Shown: positions 36,543 through 46,487, counted from the first letter of the stretch. The stretch is DNA of 64,000 nucleotides from Oceanisphaera sp. IT1-181 (GCF_033807535.1 NZ_CP136856.1:392001-456000); one strand, 5' to 3'. Numbers and translations are program-made. Notes: generated by a model from the letters alone, not told the origin.

Positions 36543-36687
36543 CGCCTTACGCCTTACGCCTTACGCCTTACGCCTTACGCCTTACGCCTTACGCCTTACG
36601 CCTTACGCCTTACGCCTTACGCCTTACGCCTTACGCCTTACGCCTTACGCCTTACGCCTTACGCCTTACGCCTTACGCCTTACGCCT
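36543..36687. repeat. Heptanucleotide tandem repeat (CGCCTTA)x~20.7
   Basis: 145 bp of uninterrupted, perfect 7-bp units between the terminator at 36.5 kb and the ygiM stop codon. Frames through it spell repeated TPYALRL, an artefact of the unit; no start or ribosome site supports translation. Confidence 0.97.
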
Positions 36688-36699
36688 ACACGAAGGATA

Positions 36700-37317
36700 T
36701 TAATTCATCCAGCGGCTTTGATGGCGGCTTTTGCGACGTGGGATCAAAGGTAATAAAAAACCAAACAGTGCACCTATGCCGGCTACCATGCCGCCGTAGA
36801 GCAGCCAATCTAAACGCATTTGATGTTGTTCATTGTCCATCAGGCTGGTTAAGCGTTGGTTTTCGCTGTTGAGCTTGTCGTGTTGCTGGCGCAACGCACT
36901 TAGCTCGGCTTGCACCTCGGTAAGCTCTTGGTCTTGCAGTTGTAAGCGATTAGTTTTATCGAGCACATCTTGTTCATGGCGCTCATCGACTGAGCTCAGT
37001 TGTGCTTTGGTATTTATCAGCTCGCTTTCAATCTTGGGTAGCTTAGAACGAAAGCTCTCTTCGCTTTGTACAAAGGTACCTTCTACCCAACCGGTGCGGC
37101 CCTCAGCGTCGCGAATATGCACGTATTTGGTTTGTGCATCGCGCGCCAGCTCAGTGACGGTTTCACCCGCCTTGATGGAGCCAAGAATACGAAATTTATT
37201 GCTGGGGCCCGCATGCAGATAGGCATACACGTCATCGGATATATAGCGGTCGGCGGCGTTAGCCATGCTCAGCCAAGACAAGCTGCACAGCAGTGCCACA
37301 AGAAGTTTCGATTTCAC
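36700..37317 (-). CDS. ygiM: YgiM-like SH3-domain membrane protein
   Basis: 205 residues from GTG 37317, chosen because AAAGGAACATCAG precedes it and it begins the signal sequence directly (MKSKLLVALLCSLSWLSMANA). A bacterial SH3 domain covers about residues 25-90 (DRYISDDVYAYLHAGPSNKFRILGSI), a coiled coil about 95-160, and a C-terminal membrane helix about 168-190 is followed by a basic tail ending RWMN, the same ending as E. coli YgiM. It is probably periplasmic with the C-terminus anchored; its function is not established. In E. coli ygiM adjoins cca; here the selenium/formate block and putA lie between them. Confidence 0.88.
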   Translation of the reverse strand: MKSKLLVALLCSLSWLSMANAADRYISDDVYAYLHAGPSNKFRILGSIKAGETVTELARDAQTKYVHIRDAEGRTGWVEGTFVQSEESFRSKLPKIESELINTKAQLSSVDERHEQDVLDKTNRLQLQDQELTEVQAELSALRQQHDKLNSENQRLTSLMDNEQHQMRLDWLLYGGMVAGIGALFGFLLPLIPRRKSRHQSRWMN

Positions 37318-37379
37318 CTGATGTTCCTTTACTCTTTTCGATAAGGTCATGGTAATAGCTGGGAGGGGGTAGGACAAGA

Positions 37380-37407
37380 AGAAGGGGGCAAATATGCCCC
37401 CTTAAAA
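37380..37407 (-). terminator. Terminator after the pit gene
   Basis: The stem GGGGGCA/TGCCCCC with a 4-base loop lies 29 bp past the transporter stop. The T run is imperfect (TTCTTCTT). Confidence 0.55.
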
Positions 37408-37435
37408 CGGTACTTCAACGGTAGCTTTCGATGGT

Positions 37436-38701
37436 TTAGCTAAAAGACCATTGAATAATATAGAAGAAAATAATGGCCAAAATAGCGCCTGCGGGTAGGG
37501 TAATTACCCAAGAAACCACTATGTTACGCAGTACGTTAAGGTTTAGTGCCGCAATACCGCGTGCCAAGCCTACGCCCATTACCGCGCCCACTAGGGTCTG
37601 AGTCGTGGAAATTGGCAGGCCAGTGCCGGATGCGATCACCACTGTCGCAGCCGTGGCTAACTGAGCGGCAAAACCTCGGCTAGGCGTAAGGTGCGTAATA
37701 CCCGTGCCCACTGTGGCCATGACTTTATGACCCATAGAGGCTAAACCGATTACAATACCAATGCCGCCTAACGGCAGTATCCACCAAGCAATGCTGGATT
37801 GCGCGGCAATTTCGCCCGAGCTTTGTACTATGTTCACCACGGCCGATAACGGACCGATAGCATTGGCCACGTCGTTTGAGCCGTGAGCAAACGCCATGGC
37901 ACAGGCGGTGACCACCATTAAGATACCAAACACCTTTTCTACGTTGGTGTATTGCATGTCTTTATCGTCTTCACTGTCGTATTGCTTGCGCTTGATGTAA
38001 ACGCCACACAATATGGCAGAGGCCAAAGAAATCAGCGTCGCCAGTACAAAGCTTTCGGTGTTGTTCATATCAAGGCCGACGTGCTTAAGACCCTTTTGTA
38101 AGGTGACCAAACAAATCACCATCACCGTCATAAAGATATAAGCGGGGACGTATTTCTTAGCGGCCGCCAGCGGCTTGTCGGCGTTGAAAATAAGCCGTTG
38201 CACGCTAATAAAGATAAAGTAGGCCATTAACCCCGAGATAGCCGGCGTGACTACCCAAGAGGCAACGATGCCGCCAACCTTACTCCAATGCACAGCACTA
38301 GAACCTAATGACACCAGTGCGAAGCCGACGATGGCACCTATGATGGTGTGCGTGGTCGACACCGGCCAGCCATAGTACGAGGCTATTAACAGCCAAGTAC
38401 CAGAGGCTAATAGCGAGGCGATCATGCCAAACACCAGTAAGTCTGGATGACCGGCAAAGGCTTCTGAGTCTATGATGCCGTTGCGTATGGTGGAGGTTAC
38501 TTCACCGCCCGCCAAGTAAGCACCGGCGAACTCAAAGATCATGGCGATAATAATCGCCTGCTTGATGGTTAGTGAGCGCGTACCCACAGAGGTGCCCATG
38601 GCGTTCGCCACATCGTTGGCACCTATGCCCCAAGCCATAAAAAAGCCAAAGGCAGCCGCTATTAAAATAAGCAGAGTGCCGTAGTTAGCAATGATATCCA
38701 T
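37436..38701 (-). CDS. pit: PiT-family inorganic phosphate transporter
   Basis: 421 residues with about ten to eleven hydrophobic helices. It has the two family signatures, one per half: GANDVANAMGTSVGTRSLT (about residues 27-45) and AHGSNDVANAIGPLSAVV (about 280-297), which form the phosphate/cation site. A cytoplasmic loop with charged residues lies around 235-250. It imports phosphate, probably as a metal-phosphate complex, driven by the proton or sodium gradient across the inner membrane. A DUF47 gene precedes it by 21 bp on the same strand, the common partner arrangement. Confidence 0.93.
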   Translation of the reverse strand: MDIIANYGTLLILIAAAFGFFMAWGIGANDVANAMGTSVGTRSLTIKQAIIIAMIFEFAGAYLAGGEVTSTIRNGIIDSEAFAGHPDLLVFGMIASLLASGTWLLIASYYGWPVSTTHTIIGAIVGFALVSLGSSAVHWSKVGGIVASWVVTPAISGLMAYFIFISVQRLIFNADKPLAAAKKYVPAYIFMTVMVICLVTLQKGLKHVGLDMNNTESFVLATLISLASAILCGVYIKRKQYDSEDDKDMQYTNVEKVFGILMVVTACAMAFAHGSNDVANAIGPLSAVVNIVQSSGEIAAQSSIAWWILPLGGIGIVIGLASMGHKVMATVGTGITHLTPSRGFAAQLATAATVVIASGTGLPISTTQTLVGAVMGVGLARGIAALNLNVLRNIVVSWVITLPAGAILAIIFFYIIQWSFS

Positions 38702-38722
38702 TTGTATACCTTGTTATGTCGC

Positions 38723-39409
38723 TCAGGAACGAGACAGCATCAGCTCTAAACGGGCACCAACCCGCTCGGCTTGGTCTGCCAGCTCACCGACCCACTCAAT
38801 GATTTTGTATAAAAACATGATATCGATAGGATTATAGCCATCCTCAATGAGATGCAGCTGTTTACGCAACTTAGCTTGCATGACATCGGTATCATCTTCT
38901 ATGCGATCAAGTTGGTTGATCATATCTGAGACCAAATCCATTTCGCGCCCTTTAAAGCCGGTTTCTAACAGCTCGTCGAGTTCGTCAATGGCTTTGGCTG
39001 CCTGCGCGGTAGCATCAAGGCACCGGCTGAGGTAATCCATAAAGGCAGCTTGGAGTGGCAGCGGAATAGCCATCTGGCGACCGATAATACGGCCTGAGAT
39101 GTCTTTCGCTTTGTTAGCAATCTTATCTTGCTGCGTGAGCAGCTCTAACATGTCGGTACGTGCCACTGGCATGAAAAGACCGCGAGGGAGTTTGAGGCGG
39201 ATTTCCCGTTTTAAGGCGTCGGCTTCCCGTTCGAGCTGAGAAATCCGGCGTTGGATCAGCTCAGCTTGTTCCCAATCTCGTTCCCACATGGCGTCGAAGA
39301 AAGGAACCAACTGCTGAGCCGCTTCATGTACTTTCGCCACATGCTTTTGCAAAGGCTTGATAGGGGACTTAGCAAAAAGCCCCAAAATAGTATTTACTGG
39401 CATGTCCAA
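38723..39409 (-). CDS. DUF47/TIGR00153 PhoU-like phosphate transport regulator
   Basis: 228 residues, all-helical, PhoU-like. It begins MDMPVNTILGLFAKSPIKPLQKHVAKVHEAAQQL and has the metal-cluster type motifs ERDWEQAELIQRRISQLEREAD (about residue 45) and LDRIEDDTDVMQAKLRKQ (about 167). Family members are encoded next to Pit transporters and are thought to modulate them; direct evidence is limited. It is cytoplasmic and is first of a two-gene unit with pit. No convincing Pho box was seen upstream. Confidence 0.88.
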   Translation of the reverse strand: MDMPVNTILGLFAKSPIKPLQKHVAKVHEAAQQLVPFFDAMWERDWEQAELIQRRISQLEREADALKREIRLKLPRGLFMPVARTDMLELLTQQDKIANKAKDISGRIIGRQMAIPLPLQAAFMDYLSRCLDATAQAAKAIDELDELLETGFKGREMDLVSDMINQLDRIEDDTDVMQAKLRKQLHLIEDGYNPIDIMFLYKIIEWVGELADQAERVGARLELMLSRS

Positions 39410-39570
39410 TCCTGTGTCGGTGAAAAAACACTCGATACATCTATGTGGCGCGAATGGTAACTTAACTATAAAGGCAAGAAAACAGCATTTTTAATAATAC
39501 TCTTGGGTTTGTCCCTTGTTATTTATTTTTCACATTAAGAATCAATCGTTTGGAGATTTAGGGCGCGCCT

Positions 39571-40605
39571 ATGAATACTGAGATAGAGCTGAAATTTCTG
39601 CTGTCACCCGAGCTGGTGAGTCGCTTACCCGCACTGCTAGCTAAGCATGAAATCTGCCAACACGACCAAAAAACGCTGGCCAATACCTACTTTGACACGC
39701 CAAATTTAGCGCTGGGCCGCATGAAAGCAGGACTGCGTATTCGCTGCCAAAACGGCAAGTTAGAGCAAACGGTAAAGCTGGCCGGTAGCCAAGTGGGTGG
39801 CCTGCACCAAAGACCCGAATACAATGTTGACTTAGCCGAGCCCCAGCCAGATTTAGCGCGTTTCCCGGCCCATATTTGGCCGGCTGACTTTGTGCTTGCC
39901 CAAGTCCAAGCCGACTTGCAGCCGTTATTCAGTACCGACTTTTTACGCCAACGCTGGGTGGTGAAGTTTAATGAGACCGAGATTGAACTGGCGTTTGATA
40001 CCGGCGAAGTTCGAGCAGGAAAAAAACAGAATCTCATTCAAGAATTAGAGTTAGAGCTGGTGAGCGGTGAAGTTGCTGATATGTTTGCCTTCGCAGCGCT
40101 ACTGTTGAGCGAGGGGGGGTTACGCTTATACGCGGTATCTAAGGCGCAGCGCGGTTATTATTTGGCCGGCTTAAGCGTCGGTCCGCAGTTACAAACCCTT
40201 ACTTTAGCGGCTGGCACTGATCTGTCTGAGACAGCACTGCCAGAGACAGAGCAAGATAAGCGCATCTTGCTAAGCAGGCTCGCGCAAGGCGTCGAGCATT
40301 GGCAGCATCATGAGCAGGGCGCACTCAGCACCACAGACCAAAAAGACGACTGGCTTGGCCAAGTCCGCGTCGGTGTAGCCTTAGTTGAGCAGAGTCTGGC
40401 GTCGTTAAATAGCGCATCGTTAAAAAACAGGTCGTTAAACAATGGCGCATCTGAATCCGTACTGGCTGGTTGGCTTGAAGATCTGACTTGGCTGCAAGCC
40501 CAGTTACAAGAGCACAAGATTTTAGACGAGCTGTTCTATAACCCCCGCTACGGTCGTTTATTGTTGCAGTTAACCCACTATTTATATGCCGAGGGCGGCC
40601 ATTAA
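39571..40605 (+). CDS. ygiF: Inorganic triphosphatase YgiF-like (CYTH domain)
   Basis: 344 residues. The N-terminal CYTH domain (about 1-200) begins with the ExExK signature in MNTEIELKFLL and continues with YFDTPNLALGRMKAGLRIR and EIELAFDTGEV, acidic and basic residues that line the tunnel for triphosphate and metals. E. coli YgiF is 433 residues with a fuller C-terminal CHAD domain; the tail here (about 215-344) is shorter. It hydrolyses inorganic tripolyphosphate in the cytoplasm. It precedes glnE as in E. coli, separated by 208 bp without a gene. Confidence 0.9.
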   Translation: MNTEIELKFLLSPELVSRLPALLAKHEICQHDQKTLANTYFDTPNLALGRMKAGLRIRCQNGKLEQTVKLAGSQVGGLHQRPEYNVDLAEPQPDLARFPAHIWPADFVLAQVQADLQPLFSTDFLRQRWVVKFNETEIELAFDTGEVRAGKKQNLIQELELELVSGEVADMFAFAALLLSEGGLRLYAVSKAQRGYYLAGLSVGPQLQTLTLAAGTDLSETALPETEQDKRILLSRLAQGVEHWQHHEQGALSTTDQKDDWLGQVRVGVALVEQSLASLNSASLKNRSLNNGASESVLAGWLEDLTWLQAQLQEHKILDELFYNPRYGRLLLQLTHYLYAEGGH

Positions 40606-40813
40606 ATCGCGGCCATAAGCGATCAGTAAAAGAAGAAACGCGGCCCTCGTAGCCGGCAATTTATTCGCCGGTTCTGCGTAGCAGAATGTTTCGACGGGCC
40701 AGCTTGTCTTGCTGCTTCTGAGGTTTAGATATAAAACATAAAATCGTGCTGAAGTCCTCTTCACCGAAGAGACGGGCATCTACAGTGCCGCACCCAAGAA
40801 TTAAGGATTACCC

Positions 40814-43687
40814 ATGATTGCCATGCCCGCTTTGCTGCAACAACAGGCCGATAAACAATGGCTGCGTTTTAAAGAACGTGCGCCTGAGCTGGCCGAGAAA
40901 GTAACAGATGCGCGATCTGCCCAGTTAAAAATGCTGTTCGCTTGCAGCGACTTTGCCGTACAAAGCCTCTGTCAGCAGCCTGAGTTGGCGCTGGAATTTG
41001 ATGATGCCACTGAGCTTAATAATAGTGATCGTGCGGGCGATTATGCGAGCGTTTTGGCGACGCTACTTGATGGCGTGACCGATGAAGCGACGGTGTTGAG
41101 AGTGTTACGCCAGTTTCGCCGCAAGCAATTACTGTTGATCGCATGGCGGGAAATGTTGCTCGGTGGTGAGGTAGAAGAAAGCTTTGTGCATATCTCGGCC
41201 TTGGCGGATGCACTGATTTTGGCGGCATATCGTTGGTATTACCAAAAGCTATGTCATGAAGTCGGTACGCCGACAGACGCCCATGGTAAAGCGGTGCCCT
41301 TGTTGATTATTGGCATGGGCAAGTTGGGCGGGCGCGAGCTGAACTTTTCCTCAGATATTGACCTGATTTTCACCTTTCCCCATAACGGCGTTACCCAAGG
41401 CGGGCGGCGCGAGCTGGCTAATCAGCAGTTTTTTATTCGCCTCGGCCAAAAGTTAGTGAATGCGCTGCATCAAACCACGGCGGATGGTCAGGTATATAGA
41501 GTGGACATGCGCCTGCGCCCCTTTGGCGAGTCGGGCCCGCTGGCGGTGAGCTTTAACGCCATGGAAGAATATTACCAAAATCATGGCCGCACTTGGGAGC
41601 GCTACGCCATGGTGAAGGCGCGCATTATTAATGGTGAGGGCCAATACAGTGACCAGCTGCGGGCCATGCTCAGGCCCTTTGTGTTTCGCCGTTACATCGA
41701 CTTTGGCGTGATTGACTCATTGCGCCAGATGAAAGCCATGATCGCCGCCGAAGTGCGCCGCAAAGGTCTGCACGACAACATTAAGCTGGGTGCGGGTGGC
41801 ATTCGTGAAGTTGAATTTATTGCTCAGGTGTTTCAGTTGATCCGCGGTGGCCGTGAGCCCTCACTGCAAGTGCGCCACTTGCCCGCCGCCCTTGCCGCCA
41901 TTGAAGCGCTGGGCGATTTACCGAGCGAAGATGCCAAGCAATTACATGAAAGTTATCGTTTACTGCGCCGCGTCGAAAATTTCTTGCAGGCCTTTGACGA
42001 TCAACAAACTCAAACCCTGCCCTTTGATGAGCTGAATCAAGCGCGCTTGGCGTGGCTCACCGGCTTTGATAATTGGCAAGACTGTTATCAGGCCATTCAA
42101 GCGACGATGAGCCGCGTGCATCGCCAGTTCGAGGGCTTAATTGGTGATAATACCGAAGCGGAAGAAGAAGGCGCGCCGCAAATTTGGTTCGATATTTGGC
42201 AAACTGAGCTCGATGAAGCCGAGCTGCTGCCTTTGTTGCAAGAACAAGGTTTAAGCGAGCTTAAAGCCCGCGGGTTGGCGGTGGGCTTGCTGAGCTTTAA
42301 AGCCGAATACTCGCGCCGAGCCATGGGGCCGCAAGGTCGCCAAGCCCTGGATAAGCTGATGCCGGTGTTGCTCGATAAAATTCACGCCACAGAAACCCCC
42401 AATCGGCTATTTGCTCGCGTGCAGCATATCTTGCTGCATATTGTCACCCGCTCTGCTTATTTACAGTTATTAGTCGAAAATTCCGGCGCGCTCAAGCAAT
42501 TGCTCCGTTTGTGTGAAGCCAGCTCTTTGGTGGCCGAGCAGTTGGCGCGCTTTCCGATTTTGCTCGATGAACTGTTATTGCCGCAAACCTTATATGAGCC
42601 GATTCCATTAGAGTGCTATCGGGATGAGTTACGCCAATTTTTGCTGCGAGTGCCGGAAGAAGACGTAGAGCAGCAAATGGAAGCATTGCGCCAATTTAAG
42701 CAAATTCAGCTGCTGCGCATCGCCGCCGCCGATATCGCCGATACCTTGCCGTTAATGAAAGTGAGTGACCACTTAACCTGGTTGGCCGAGGCCATAGTGG
42801 ATGAAGTGGTGAATCAAGCCTGGGTACAAATGACCGAACGCCACGGTGTGCCAGAGGCGTTAGTTCATAGCACGGATCGCGGCTTTGGCGTGGTGGCGTA
42901 CGGCAAGTTGGGCGGCATTGAGCTGGCCTATAGCTCGGACTTGGATTTGGTGTTTGTGCAGCAATCGGACTTGCGCGGCCACACCAATGGCCCTAAGCTC
43001 ATAGATGTGCGCCAATTTTACTTGCGCCTCGCTCAGCGCATTATTCACTTATTTAGCACGCGCACCGCCAGTGGTGTGCTCTATGAGCTTGATATGCGCC
43101 TGCGCCCCAGCGGCGATTCGGGCTTGATGGTGAGCCCACTGGATGCCTATCAGCAGTACTTGCTGAATCAAGCTTGGGTATGGGAGCAGCAAGCGTTGGT
43201 GCGCAGTCGCTTTATCGTCGGCGACGCTACTTTGGAGCAGCAGTTTATTGAGATCCGCCAGCAAGTGCTGAGCCAACCGCGGGAGCAGCCATCGCTGGCC
43301 GAAGAAGTGATCAAGATGCGCGAGAGAATGCGCGAGCACCTCATTAAAGCTAAAGAAGAAGAGTTTGATTTAAAGCAATCAAGCGGCGGCTTAGTCGACA
43401 TTGAATTTTTAACCCAATATCTGGTGCTGGCCTTTAGCCATCAGCACCCACAAGCACTCACCCGTTGGTCGGATAATATCCGCATCTTAGAGTCGGCAGT
43501 GGCGGTGGGCTTGTTGGAGGAACAAGAAGCTGAGCGACTGAAAACCGCCTATTGCGCGATTCGTAACCGCGGCCACCGTTTAAGCCTACTCGACGAACCC
43601 GGCCGCGTGCCCGACAGTGAGCTGTGCACCGAGCGCGAATGGGTAGTAGAGAGCTGGGAGAAATGGCTTAAGCCCGGTGAGGAGTAA
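40814..43687 (+). CDS. glnE: Glutamine synthetase adenylyltransferase/deadenylase GlnE
   Basis: 957 residues, the expected length. Two nucleotidyltransferase domains are visible. The N-terminal deadenylylase carries GMGKLGGRELNFSSDIDLIF (about residues 168-187), and the C-terminal adenylylase carries AYGKLGGIELAYSSDLDLVF (about 695-715), each with the paired Asp metal ligands. Central and C-terminal helical regulatory domains interact with PII. It adenylylates glutamine synthetase under nitrogen excess and removes AMP under limitation. Start 40814 follows AAGGATTACCC. Confidence 0.98.
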   Translation: MIAMPALLQQQADKQWLRFKERAPELAEKVTDARSAQLKMLFACSDFAVQSLCQQPELALEFDDATELNNSDRAGDYASVLATLLDGVTDEATVLRVLRQFRRKQLLLIAWREMLLGGEVEESFVHISALADALILAAYRWYYQKLCHEVGTPTDAHGKAVPLLIIGMGKLGGRELNFSSDIDLIFTFPHNGVTQGGRRELANQQFFIRLGQKLVNALHQTTADGQVYRVDMRLRPFGESGPLAVSFNAMEEYYQNHGRTWERYAMVKARIINGEGQYSDQLRAMLRPFVFRRYIDFGVIDSLRQMKAMIAAEVRRKGLHDNIKLGAGGIREVEFIAQVFQLIRGGREPSLQVRHLPAALAAIEALGDLPSEDAKQLHESYRLLRRVENFLQAFDDQQTQTLPFDELNQARLAWLTGFDNWQDCYQAIQATMSRVHRQFEGLIGDNTEAEEEGAPQIWFDIWQTELDEAELLPLLQEQGLSELKARGLAVGLLSFKAEYSRRAMGPQGRQALDKLMPVLLDKIHATETPNRLFARVQHILLHIVTRSAYLQLLVENSGALKQLLRLCEASSLVAEQLARFPILLDELLLPQTLYEPIPLECYRDELRQFLLRVPEEDVEQQMEALRQFKQIQLLRIAAADIADTLPLMKVSDHLTWLAEAIVDEVVNQAWVQMTERHGVPEALVHSTDRGFGVVAYGKLGGIELAYSSDLDLVFVQQSDLRGHTNGPKLIDVRQFYLRLAQRIIHLFSTRTASGVLYELDMRLRPSGDSGLMVSPLDAYQQYLLNQAWVWEQQALVRSRFIVGDATLEQQFIEIRQQVLSQPREQPSLAEEVIKMRERMREHLIKAKEEEFDLKQSSGGLVDIEFLTQYLVLAFSHQHPQALTRWSDNIRILESAVAVGLLEEQEAERLKTAYCAIRNRGHRLSLLDEPGRVPDSELCTEREWVVESWEKWLKPGEE

Positions 43688-43873
43688 GGCGAGAGGAGTG
43701 AGGGGTATAAGCTTTGAATCAGCAAGTCCCGCGTAGCGTGACGTATAGCCGTCATACCGGACTCGCTCCGGTATCTTGTCCTAGTTACTAAAACCCAAGG
43801 ACGAGATCCTGATGTGCATCAGGAAGACGGCAAAACAAAAAAATATCGAGTCAGTTTTAGCTAGGCGCTGCCC
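43688..43873. other. Short intergenic region glnE-lpxL with a small inverted repeat
   Basis: 186 bp without a gene. It includes GATCCTGATGTGCATCAGGAAGACGG (43805-43830), which recurs near 53.9 kb. Confidence 0.5.
43805..43830. repeat. CCTGAT-n-CATCAGG small interspersed repeat, copy 1
   Basis: A short dyad CCTGATGTGCATCAGG followed by AAGACGGC. Similar sequences lie at 53915-53940 and 53952-53969. Confidence 0.55.
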
Positions 43874-44797
43874 TCAATACCTATACGGTATCCCTTTCGG
43901 TGTGGTTTTAAAGCGTCTATGTAGCCACATATATTGCTCAGGCGCTAACCGAATGGCGGCTTCTATTACCTGATTGCTGGCGATGGCATCGGTAATGTCG
44001 TCACCAATGGGGAAGTTAGTCATAGGCGCTTGGATCAATAACCGATAGCCGTTTTTCTCGCGAATGGTAAAACAGGGCAGGGTGACGGTTTTTTTCACCC
44101 GAGCCAAAGTGGCGGTGCCGGTAATGGTCGCCGCTTGCTCTACCGCAAAAAAGGGTACAAACACACTGGCATGACGACCGTAGTCATGATCGGGCGCGTA
44201 CCAAAGTGCATCGCCTTGGCGCAGCGCCTTGAGCATGCCTTTAATATTTAAGCGGTCCACCAAGTATTTATTCGAGCGGCAACGGCCTTCCACTTGTGCA
44301 TATTCCAATACCGCATTGGTGTTGGGTCTATACACGCCTACCCCTGGGCGATACAAGCCAAATTGGCGCGCGTTGAGCTCCAGTGTTAAAAAGTGTGCCG
44401 ATAACAACAGCATACCTTGGCCATTGGCCACGGCCGCATCTACATGCTCGGTACCTTCCATGCGCGTGATGGCGCGCATCCGCCAATCTGGCCAAAACCA
44501 CGCCATGCCGGTTTCAAATACCGCACAACCCACGCTCTCAAAGTTAGCGGTAAGTGTGCGCTCACGTTCAGCTTCATTGAGCTCCGGCAAGGCCAACTCA
44601 AGGTTGCGCCGAGCAATCTTTACCCGAGATTTCAGTACGCGCATCGATAATCGGCCCAAGCTACGGCCAAACGCCATTTGTGCACGCCACGGCAGCAGCG
44701 TCACTAATAGCCACAATAGGCTCAAGCCCAGCCAGTTAAACAGGTAACGGGGATGTAATAGCGCTAAAGAAAAAGAAGAAGGTCGAGAATCTCGCAT
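43874..44797 (-). CDS. lpxL: LpxL-type lipid A biosynthesis lauroyl acyltransferase
   Basis: About 307 residues when started at ATG 44797 (MRDSRPSSFSLALLHPRYLFNWLGL), which aligns with the start of E. coli LpxL; ATG 44809 is possible and neither has a strong ribosome site. A membrane helix near residues 22-40 precedes the acyltransferase domain with the catalytic SAHFLTLELNARQFG (H-x4-E type), GVYRPN and APEQYMWLHRRFKTTPKGIP signatures. It transfers lauroyl from acyl-ACP to Kdo2-lipid IVA at the inner face of the inner membrane. LpxM-like paralogues exist, but the LALLHPRY and FKTTPKG features favour LpxL. Confidence 0.9.
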   Translation of the reverse strand: MRDSRPSSFSLALLHPRYLFNWLGLSLLWLLVTLLPWRAQMAFGRSLGRLSMRVLKSRVKIARRNLELALPELNEAERERTLTANFESVGCAVFETGMAWFWPDWRMRAITRMEGTEHVDAAVANGQGMLLLSAHFLTLELNARQFGLYRPGVGVYRPNTNAVLEYAQVEGRCRSNKYLVDRLNIKGMLKALRQGDALWYAPDHDYGRHASVFVPFFAVEQAATITGTATLARVKKTVTLPCFTIREKNGYRLLIQAPMTNFPIGDDITDAIASNQVIEAAIRLAPEQYMWLHRRFKTTPKGIPYRY

Positions 44798-45035
44798 AGC
44801 TATTGCCATAAAACAGTTATCGCCATAAACAATTAATGACCGAATTCTAATTAACTTGGAGGCCAAAGACTAGCCCTTCGGGCAGCAGTGCGCCATACGT
44901 CGTACGCTTTACGCTGTAAGCACAGAAAATAACTGCGTCTTTTTACGTATGGCGTGCGGCGTAAGGCTTACGGCTATGTTTTAAAGTCGTTTGTGATAAG
45001 ATTTCGGCTTTCCCCTGTTCAAAAGAGTCGGAACC

Positions 45036-46463
45036 ATGAAGATCAAGTTACCGGAATTCGATAGCGCCAAGGTGCTAGTGGTCGGCGATGTTATGTTAGA
45101 CCGCTACTGGTCTGGCCCTACCATGCGCATCTCACCGGAAGCGCCTGTGCCCGTTGTTAAAGTTGAGCACAACGAGGAGCGGCCAGGGGGAGCGGCGAAC
45201 GTGGCGCTCAATATCGCAGCATTGGGTGCAAAGGCTCGCTTGCTGGGCTTAACCGGTAACGATGAAGCGGCCACTGCCCTACAAGATAAAATGCAAGGCG
45301 TGGGCGTGGAGTGCGACTTTGTGCGCTTAAACAGTCATCCCACTATTACCAAATTGCGGGTGATGAGCCGTAATCAGCAATTGCTGCGTTTAGACTTTGA
45401 AGACAGCTTTGGCCCAGACGATGCGGCGCCGTTAACCGAGAAAACCCGTGCCGCCTTAGATCAGGCGGGCGTAATCGTGCTGTCGGATTATGCCAAAGGC
45501 GCCTTAACGCAAGTGCAAGCGCTGATACAGGCGGCAAACCAAGCCGGCGTGCCGGTATTGGTGGATCCGAAAGGTTCCGACTTTGAAAAATATCGTGGCG
45601 CTACTTTACTCACGCCCAATATGACCGAGTTTGAAGCGGTAGTGGGTAAGGTAAAAGACGAGCAAGAGTTGGTGGCCCGTGGCCGCGAGTTGATTAAAAA
45701 ATTCGAATTTAAGGCACTGTTGGTGACCCGCTCTGAGCACGGCATGACCTTAATTCATGCAGACGATCACGAACTGCACTTACCTGCTCAAGCCCATGAG
45801 GTGTTTGACGTGACCGGTGCCGGCGATACGGTCATTGCCACGCTAGCGACCGCGCTGGCCGCAGGACTACATTTGGATGAAGCCTGTGCGTTGGCTAACG
45901 TGGCTGCCAGCATAGTGGTAGGCAAACTGGGCACCTCGACAGTGTCTGCCATTGAACTGGCCAATGTGCTGTATGGCTCGCCGGAGTCGGGTATGGGCGT
46001 GGTGACCGAGCAGCAGCTGAAACAAGTCATGGACGCGGCTCGTCGCCGAGGTGAAAAAATAGTGATGACTAATGGCTGTTTCGATATCTTGCACGCGGGC
46101 CATGTGTCTTACCTGAGCCATGCGCGCAAGCTGGGTGATCGCTTAGTGGTGGCGGTGAATATCGATGCTTCGGTACGGGCGCTTAAAGGCGATGGCCGTC
46201 CGGTAAACACCGTTGATCGACGCATGGCGGTATTAGCCGGTTTGGGCGCGGTAGATTGGGTAGTGCCCTTTAGTGAGGACACGCCGCAGCGTTTGATTGC
46301 CGAAACCCTGCCCGACGTATTGGTGAAAGGCGGCGATTATAAGGCCGAAGATATCGCCGGTTTTGACGAAGTCACCGCCAACGGCGGTGAAGTAAAAGTA
46401 CTGAACTTTGAAGAGGGCTGCTCCACCACCGCCATTATTCAAGCTATTCGTACTCGAGGCTAA
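45036..46463 (+). CDS. hldE: Bifunctional heptose-7-phosphate kinase / heptose-1-phosphate adenylyltransferase HldE
   Basis: 475 residues, standard length. The N-terminal ribokinase-like kinase (about 1-320) has EERPGGAANVALN near residue 49 and the catalytic FDVTGAGDTVIA (about 257). The C-terminal nucleotidyltransferase (about 340-475) shows TNGCFDILHAGHVSYL with the HxGH motif. It makes ADP-D-glycero-heptose for the LPS inner core in the cytoplasm. It stands downstream of the divergent lpxL, another LPS gene, and ends at a clear terminator. Confidence 0.98.
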   Translation: MKIKLPEFDSAKVLVVGDVMLDRYWSGPTMRISPEAPVPVVKVEHNEERPGGAANVALNIAALGAKARLLGLTGNDEAATALQDKMQGVGVECDFVRLNSHPTITKLRVMSRNQQLLRLDFEDSFGPDDAAPLTEKTRAALDQAGVIVLSDYAKGALTQVQALIQAANQAGVPVLVDPKGSDFEKYRGATLLTPNMTEFEAVVGKVKDEQELVARGRELIKKFEFKALLVTRSEHGMTLIHADDHELHLPAQAHEVFDVTGAGDTVIATLATALAAGLHLDEACALANVAASIVVGKLGTSTVSAIELANVLYGSPESGMGVVTEQQLKQVMDAARRRGEKIVMTNGCFDILHAGHVSYLSHARKLGDRLVVAVNIDASVRALKGDGRPVNTVDRRMAVLAGLGAVDWVVPFSEDTPQRLIAETLPDVLVKGGDYKAEDIAGFDEVTANGGEVKVLNFEEGCSTTAIIQAIRTRG

Positions 46464-46487
46464 TACCTGAGTAAGTAGCTCAAATGT

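Noticed and set aside
36543..36687. CRISPR-like array
   Set aside because: The repeat unit is only 7 bp with no spacers between units.
36522..36872. ORF with repeated TPYALRL peptides
   Set aside because: It is created by reading the 7-bp microsatellite; 21 bp is three units and so seven codons repeat. No ribosome site, and the frame runs antisense into ygiM.
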